A DNA stretch of 64,000 bases from Sphingomonas prati (GTDB taxonomy: Bacteria; Pseudomonadota; Alphaproteobacteria; Sphingomonadales; Sphingomonadaceae): assembly GCF_014643515.1 (NCBI RefSeq), contig NZ_BMJP01000001.1:372001-436000 (forward strand), read 5' to 3'. This document shows positions 60,957-64,000 of the stretch, piece after piece; the first letter of the stretch is position 1, and each line of letters opens with the position of its first letter. Position numbers and translations under genes: made by a program. Under the pieces are notes generated by a model. That model was not told the origin of the DNA. It was given only the letters and a program-made list of their open reading frames with translations, and did no database searches.

Positions 60957-62503
60957 GCCGCCGCCTGCGCGCCGAACCGTCGACCCTGCGCATAGTGCAC
61001 CAAGTCGCGATTGCTCGGCAAATTCCGGATCGCAAACTGCGCCTGCTGGCGCACCTCGGCGAACGCGCGGCGGGCATCCTCATGGTAGCGCAGCGCGCCG
61101 GCCCGGGCGGTCAGGTCGGTCTTCCATCCCATGCCGTACAGCACATATTGCCAGCTATGCTCGGTGAAGATTTCCGTCCGCGGGTCGATATCCAGCTCGT
61201 TCGGCCAGCGGAAGCGCCAGCGGTCCAGCATCTCCTGCAAGCTGTCGGGGATCGACGCGGCGGCGACATTGTCTCGCCAGAAGTCCGTGTCGCGCCGTTC
61301 GGACAGGCAATAATGCAGCTTGATGAAATCCAGCGCGCGCTCGTACCGGCGGCGCAGCGCCGCGTTGAACTGCCGCGCCGACGTCTCATGATCGCCGCCC
61401 CACGGGAACAGGTTGGCGATCAACCCGGCGGCCACCTCGGCAAAGGCGATCCCCGTCGCCTCCAGCGGCTCAAAGAACCCGCTCGACAGACCGACCGCGA
61501 CACAATTCTTGTGCCAGCTGATCTCGCGGTAGCCGGCGTCGAACTTGAACCGCCGCACCTCGGTCTCCGCGCTCGCCGGACCCAGATAATCGCGCAGGAC
61601 ACGCTCGGCCGTCTCGTCGTCGCTATGGTCCGACGAATAGACGTGACCGATCCCGCGCCGTGCCGCGAGACCGATGTCCCACGTCCAGCCGGCCTGCTGC
61701 GCCGTCGAGATGGTATAGGACGCGATCGGCGCGTTCGGGTCCGGATAGGGCAGCTGCGCAGTGACCGCGCGGTTGCAGAACAGCGTGTCGCGGCACGACC
61801 GGAACGGCATCCCCATCGCCTTGCCGATCAACTCGGCGCGGAACCCCGTGCAGTCGATATACAGATCGGCGTCCAGCATGCCGTGTTGCTCGGTCCGCAC
61901 GCCGCCGATCGCACCATCCTCGTCGAGCATGACCTCCGTCACGGTATCGACCAGATGGCAGACCCCGTTCACGATCCCCTGGTCGCGCAACAACCCAGCC
62001 AGCGCGATCGCATCGAAATGGAACGCATAGCTGAGCGGCCCGACATAGTCGGCATGGCTCGCCAGCTTCGGCGCGCGCCAGGCGTCAGCCGCCTTCTTCT
62101 GCGGCGTCGCGACCGCGTCCCAGCCCTCGGGGCCGCCCGCGCCGATCAGCCAGTAAGGGAGCAGTTCGAGCCCGCTGCTCTGGTCGGCGACCTGGAACGG
62201 ATGCAGATAATGGTCGGTCGCGCCCTCGCCCGGCTCATTGCGCCAGTTGGCGAACTTGATGCCCTGCTTGAACGTCGCGCCGCATCGGCGGACCAGCTCC
62301 GCCTCGTCGATGCCGATCGTGGCCAGCGTCCGGCGGATCGTGGGGAACGTCCCCTCGCCGACGCCCAGCACCCCGATGTCGCGCGATTCCACCAGCGTGA
62401 TCGCGACGCCCCCCGGCAGATCGGCACTCAACCGTTTGGCAAGGTAACCCGCGGTCAGCCAGCCGGCCGTCCCGCCACCGACGATCAGGATGCGCTGTCT
62501 CAT
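60953..62503 (-). CDS. Tryptophan-halogenase-family FAD-dependent protein 2
   Basis: This is a diverged paralogue of the next gene (516 residues), with ILIVGGGTAGWLTAGYLAKR for FAD, ATFKQGIKFANW with the conserved Lys (about 80), and GLSSGFFEPLEATGIAFAEV. The W-x-W-x-I-P hallmark is altered to GWTWDIGLA: the proline is replaced by glycine, which may change or remove halogenating ability. The start at 62503 (MRQRILI) follows GGGGGGA. It lies 86 bp after the TonB receptor stop and overlaps the other halogenase gene (ATGA), so both are made together with the receptor and the glycosidases. Substrate unknown. Confidence 0.85.
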   Translation of the reverse strand: MRQRILIVGGGTAGWLTAGYLAKRLSADLPGGVAITLVESRDIGVLGVGEGTFPTIRRTLATIGIDEAELVRRCGATFKQGIKFANWRNEPGEGATDHYLHPFQVADQSSGLELLPYWLIGAGGPEGWDAVATPQKKAADAWRAPKLASHADYVGPLSYAFHFDAIALAGLLRDQGIVNGVCHLVDTVTEVMLDEDGAIGGVRTEQHGMLDADLYIDCTGFRAELIGKAMGMPFRSCRDTLFCNRAVTAQLPYPDPNAPIASYTISTAQQAGWTWDIGLAARRGIGHVYSSDHSDDETAERVLRDYLGPASAETEVRRFKFDAGYREISWHKNCVAVGLSSGFFEPLEATGIAFAEVAAGLIANLFPWGGDHETSARQFNAALRRRYERALDFIKLHYCLSERRDTDFWRDNVAAASIPDSLQEMLDRWRFRWPNELDIDPRTEIFTEHSWQYVLYGMGWKTDLTARAGALRYHEDARRAFAEVRQQAQFAIRNLPSNRDLVHYAQGRRFGAQAAA

Positions 62504-62589
62504 TCCCCCCACTCCCCGCCGTCATCGATCCGGAATGTCCACCGCGACCGGACTGATCCCGATCGCGGTGGAGCTCGTCCGACGGTCTA

Positions 62590-64000
62590 TCAGAAAGCCA
62601 GGTTGATGCCCGTGCTGATCCGGCGATCGCTCTGGAACCAGCTGCGCCCGACCAGCTTGCCGCCGGGATAGCCGCCCATCAGCGTCTTCGCCGTCGCCGC
62701 CGTCAGGTTCGTTCCCTGGACACCGAACGAGAAGTTCTTGGTGACCTTGAAACGGATGCCGGCGTCGAGCGTCCCGTAGGAATCGCTGTAGACCGGCAAC
62801 GCGATCTGGGTCGCCGTGGAGACACCCGGCGCCGAGTAATAGGTGTAGGTCGGGTTCGTGCCGTTGCTGTTGGTCGACTGGAGATATTTCGACCGCCAAG
62901 AATAGGCGATGCGCAGCGAAAAGGGATTGCGCTCGTACAACAACGCCGCGTTGGCATTGTGCTTCGAAAGACCGACAAGCGGTGCATCGTTGCGGATGGC
63001 ACCGTTGATGTCGCGGTAGACGTCGCCGGGGTTCTTGCTTTCGATGTAGGTGTAGTTCCCCTCGAACCCCAGACCGCTGATCGGCCCTTCGAACATGTCG
63101 AGGAAGAAGCGGCCGCCCACTTCCACGCCCTTCACCGTCGCTGCCTCGTCGGCATTGATGTAGTCGGATGCCGCCGCACTCACGGTTTCCGACCGTCCGT
63201 CAGAGAATACGACCTGCACCTGCCGCGTCGTCAGCGAGAAGATCGGCAGATCGGTCAGCCGCTTGTAGAAGGGCGCGATGTGGAACGTCACCCCGCGCGG
63301 GCCGTAATATTCGAACGACAGGTCGAAATTGTTGGAAATCGTCGGCTTGAGTAGCGGGTTGCCGGTTTCGGCGGTGAAGTTCGTGAACGTCCCGGGCTGA
63401 CCCTGCACCGCACTGGCAGTCGTCGCGACGCCCACCGATCCGGACGCGCGCAGCGCGTTGAAGCTCGGCAGGTCCATCGTGATGTTGTACCCGGCGCGCA
63501 GCTTGATCTGGTTCGACGGCGCATAGACCACGTTGATCGACGGCAGCGCACGGGTGAATTCCGCCTTGCCGCCGCGCGCGACGAACTGCGTGCCGAGCGT
63601 CACGATCTGGCCGTCGCGGATGAACGTGTTGCCGTTCTGCTGGATGAAGCCGTTGCCCTCGTTCTTGATGTTGACGACGCGGACACCGACGTTGCCGGAC
63701 ACACCGTTGGCGTCGCCCTGCGGCCCGAACCGGACGAGCGCATAGCCCGCCAGGTTCTGCGTGCGGTTGTCGACCTGGTCACCCGGCAGGATGAACCCCG
63801 GTGCCCGGATGCCGGATAGGCCGCCATAACCGGTCTGCGCCAGCGGACCCGACGCCGAACAGTTGAACTCCGTTCCGGCCGGGCAGAAGCCTGCCGGGGG
63901 CGGCGTGACGAGGCCGGTCCGATCGACGTTGAACCGGTCGGCCAGCTCCTCGCTGGCGAACAGCAGATTGCCCGGAAGCAGCGTTTCGCCGCGGAAGAAG
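62590..64000 (-). CDS. TonB-dependent receptor, carbohydrate type (N-terminus beyond window)
   Basis: Only the C-terminal 470 residues are in view; the frame is open to the right edge. Barrel strands are evident: IKLRAGYNITMDLPSFNALR, NFDLSFEYYGPRGVTFHIAP, FKVTKNFSFGVQGTNLTAAT, ending SDRRISTGINLAF with the terminal Phe. The sequence GYNITMDLPSFNAL resembles the xanthomonad/caulobacterial large receptors that import plant oligosaccharides. It heads the leftward operon receptor, halogenase 2, halogenase 1, GH39, GH31, and probably imports xylo-oligosaccharides. Its signal peptide and plug lie outside the window. Confidence 0.88.
   Translation of the reverse strand, partial: FFRGETLLPGNLLFASEELADRFNVDRTGLVTPPPAGFCPAGTEFNCSASGPLAQTGYGGLSGIRAPGFILPGDQVDNRTQNLAGYALVRFGPQGDANGVSGNVGVRVVNIKNEGNGFIQQNGNTFIRDGQIVTLGTQFVARGGKAEFTRALPSINVVYAPSNQIKLRAGYNITMDLPSFNALRASGSVGVATTASAVQGQPGTFTNFTAETGNPLLKPTISNNFDLSFEYYGPRGVTFHIAPFYKRLTDLPIFSLTTRQVQVVFSDGRSETVSAAASDYINADEAATVKGVEVGGRFFLDMFEGPISGLGFEGNYTYIESKNPGDVYRDINGAIRNDAPLVGLSKHNANAALLYERNPFSLRIAYSWRSKYLQSTNSNGTNPTYTYYSAPGVSTATQIALPVYSDSYGTLDAGIRFKVTKNFSFGVQGTNLTAATAKTLMGGYPGGKLVGRSWFQSDRRISTGINLAF

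Noticed and set aside
59421-62503. Halogenated natural-product gene cluster
   Set aside because: The halogenase-family genes are flanked by glycosidases and a TonB receptor; no NRPS, PKS, prenyltransferase or tailoring genes accompany them.
1-64000. CRISPR arrays, tRNA/rRNA genes, insertion sequences, prophage
   Set aside because: No regularly spaced repeats, no recognisable cloverleaf or rRNA sequence, and no transposase, integrase or phage structural genes were found by reading.

Overview
The window is GC-rich, densely coded chromosomal DNA from an alphaproteobacterium, most likely a sphingomonad (Sphingomonas or a close relative). This rests on five TonB-dependent receptors in 64 kb, a Mrp antiporter operon with a fused A/B subunit, a tryptophan-halogenase-family pair inside a carbohydrate locus, a phosphatidylethanolamine N-methyltransferase of the alphaproteobacterial type, and palindromic intergenic repeats carrying TTCGAGCTTGTCGAGAAC. 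I saw no tRNA, rRNA, CRISPR array, prophage or insertion sequence.

Region 1 (1-8.4 kb), membrane lipids. After a cut TonB receptor come phosphatidylserine decarboxylase (psd) and a divergent class III aminotransferase. Next is a leftward pair, pmtA (PE to PC methylation) and a DUF962/Mpo1-like membrane protein. Divergent from that pair is the plcP-agt operon, a phospholipase C-like metallophosphoesterase plus a glycolipid glycosyltransferase. Together these can make phospholipids and, under phosphate starvation, swap them for glycolipids; a Pho-box-like direct repeat lies between the two operons.

Region 2 (8.4-16.5 kb), housekeeping and stress. It holds ribB with a cysteine-less, probably inactive GTP cyclohydrolase domain, a class II CPD photolyase, a four-helix-bundle stress protein, an ArsB/NhaD-type transporter, two MFS transporters, and an hsp20 gene preceded by an RpoH-like promoter and a ROSE-like RNA thermometer.

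Region 3 (16.5-29.1 kb), a gluconate-centred sugar locus. A TonB receptor sits with two approximately 1000-residue paralogues that join two pectate-lyase-like beta-helices to a gluconolactonase-like propeller. With them are gluconokinase, the gluconate symporter GntP and a FadR/GntR-type regulator. A shared 16-bp palindrome precedes the receptor gene and also sits between one hydrolase gene and gluconokinase; FadR-type palindromes precede gntP.

Region 4 (29.1-41.3 kb). It holds a DUF2946/TonB receptor/PepSY metal-uptake set, a glycine-rich membrane protein, an L,D-transpeptidase, and the complete six-gene mrpA(B)CDEFG cation/proton antiporter operon.

Region 5 (41.3-64 kb), plant cell-wall sugars. 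It contains uxuB-uxaC (uronate catabolism), a ferredoxin-type reductase and an esterase. An arabinan locus follows (TonB receptor, GH27, two GH43 enzymes), then a patch of decayed genes. Last is a xylan/xyloglucan-type locus: a cut TonB receptor, two tryptophan-halogenase-family flavoproteins, GH39 and GH31. The general picture is surface capture of plant oligosaccharides through TonB receptors, periplasmic trimming, and uronate/gluconate catabolism.
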